Positions 4,937-5,455 of a stretch of DNA of 5,455 nt are shown here, one piece after another. The translations under genes were made by a program, and so were the position numbers. The notes beneath the pieces are model-generated. The model saw only the letters and a program-made list of their open reading frames with translations, was not told where the DNA came from and did no database searches. Position 1 is the first letter of the stretch, and every line of letters begins with the position of its first letter. The DNA comes from Clostridia bacterium (GTDB lineage Bacteria; Bacillota_A; Clostridia; Oscillospirales; CAG-272), in contig JAGBGV010000309.1 in the NCBI GenBank assembly GCA_017935805.1, positions 1 through 5,455 on the forward strand, read 5' to 3'.

Positions 4937-5455
4937 ATGACAATTTTTGACGCACTTACACTTATCGGAGGCCTTTGCTTGTTCCTTTTCGGAATGAACA
5001 TTATGGGCCAGGCACTTGAAAGACGTGCAGGCAGCAGTCTTCAGTCGCTTCTCGGAAAGCTTACAACTAACAAATTTATGGGATTTCTTACCGGTCTCGG
5101 CGTGACAGCAATAATTCAGAGTTCATCCGCAACAACTGTTATGGTCGTCGGTTTTGTTAACTCAAGTCTCATGACACTTCGTCAGGCAATTAATGTAATA
5201 ATGGGTGCAAACGTAGGTACTACCGTTACAGCATGGATCCTGTCACTTGGCGGAGTCAGCGGTGACAGCATTGTACTTAAGCTGCTTAAGCCTATGTCGT
5301 TTACTCCCGTGCTTGCACTGATCGGGGTTGTATTCTATATGTTCTGCAAATCCACAAAAAAGAAGGACACCGGTACTATTCTTCTTGGATTTGCAACACT
5401 TATGTTCGGTATGGATATTATGACGGGCGCTGTATCCGGACTTAAGGATATTCCC
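4937..5455 (+). CDS. Na/Pi cotransporter family protein, N-terminal 173 codons (runs off right edge)
   Basis: A membrane protein of the bacterial NptA/type II sodium-phosphate cotransporter family, expected to carry phosphate with Na+ (direction and substrate unproven here). It opens with a hydrophobic segment at 5-25 (LCLFLFGMNIMG). The signature QSSSATT is at 61-67 and GANVGTT at 90-96, with further hydrophobic stretches near 48-60, 68-80, 84-105, 121-137 and 146-165. LFLFGMNIMGQAL (15-27) is echoed by LMFGMDIMTGAV (155-166), matching the internal duplication known in this family. Full-length members have about 540-600 residues, often with a C-terminal PhoU-like helical domain, so roughly a third is visible. 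The frame is open to the last base. It is divergent from the CorC-type gene and has its own promoter with a Pho-box-like array. Confidence 0.93.
   Translation, partial: MTIFDALTLIGGLCLFLFGMNIMGQALERRAGSSLQSLLGKLTTNKFMGFLTGLGVTAIIQSSSATTVMVVGFVNSSLMTLRQAINVIMGANVGTTVTAWILSLGGVSGDSIVLKLLKPMSFTPVLALIGVVFYMFCKSTKKKDTGTILLGFATLMFGMDIMTGAVSGLKDIP

Noticed and set aside
1..5455. Mobile elements, CRISPR arrays, tRNA or rRNA genes, or a defence system
   Set aside because: I saw no transposase or integrase motifs, no direct-repeat/spacer pattern, no tRNA-like cloverleaf or CCA end, and no nuclease or toxin motifs; apart from the hydrolase-like fragment, the content is transport and metabolism.

Overview
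The window reads as a chromosomal stretch of a low-to-mid-GC Gram-positive anaerobe. A Ruminococcus-like member of the Clostridia is my best guess. This rests on the protein families, the strong purine-rich ribosome binding sites, the sigma-A-type promoters and the intrinsic terminators with long T runs. No rRNA or marker gene is present, so the taxonomy is inference.

Layout, left to right. (1) Bases 1-944 (+) hold the 3' part of an ABC-2 type permease whose start lies outside the window. (2) A hairpin at 948-979, with A/T tracts on both sides, ends transcription from both directions. (3) Bases 990-3025 (-) form a two-gene transcription unit. It has its own promoter (3083-3055), a protein with the NAT_N/GNAT_C acyltransferase-like architecture (3025-2129), and a D-2-hydroxyacid dehydrogenase (2117-1158) with an intact Arg/Glu/His catalytic set. 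At its 3' end is a 47-codon orphan reading frame (1133-990) that resembles the C-terminal tail of a family-43-type glycoside hydrolase and is probably a gene remnant. (4) Bases 3150-4502 (-) encode a CNNM/CorC-type membrane protein with two CBS domains and a CorC_HlyC domain. It starts at TTG, sits behind a leader of about 190 nt driven by a perfect TTGACA-17-TATAAT promoter, and ends in a strong terminator. (5) From 4937 (+) to the right edge is the first 173 codons of a Na/Pi cotransporter family protein, with the diagnostic QSSSATT and GANVGTT motifs.

The most informative non-coding piece is the divergent intergenic region 4503-4936. Upstream of the phosphate transporter are four TTAACA-like hexamers in exact 11-bp register (4782, 4793, 4804, 4815), the last falling where a -35 box should be, followed by TATAAT. 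This is the expected form of a PhoP/PhoB-type Pho box and suggests phosphate-starvation control. In the other direction, the long leader of the CorC-type gene is a candidate for cis-regulation, although I could not match it to a known riboswitch.

Most of the window is ordinary housekeeping and transport content. The items worth a second look are the acyltransferase/dehydrogenase pair of unknown substrate, the glycoside-hydrolase-like remnant in frame behind the dehydrogenase stop, the Pho-box array, and the CorC leader. I saw no mobile element, CRISPR array, tRNA or rRNA.
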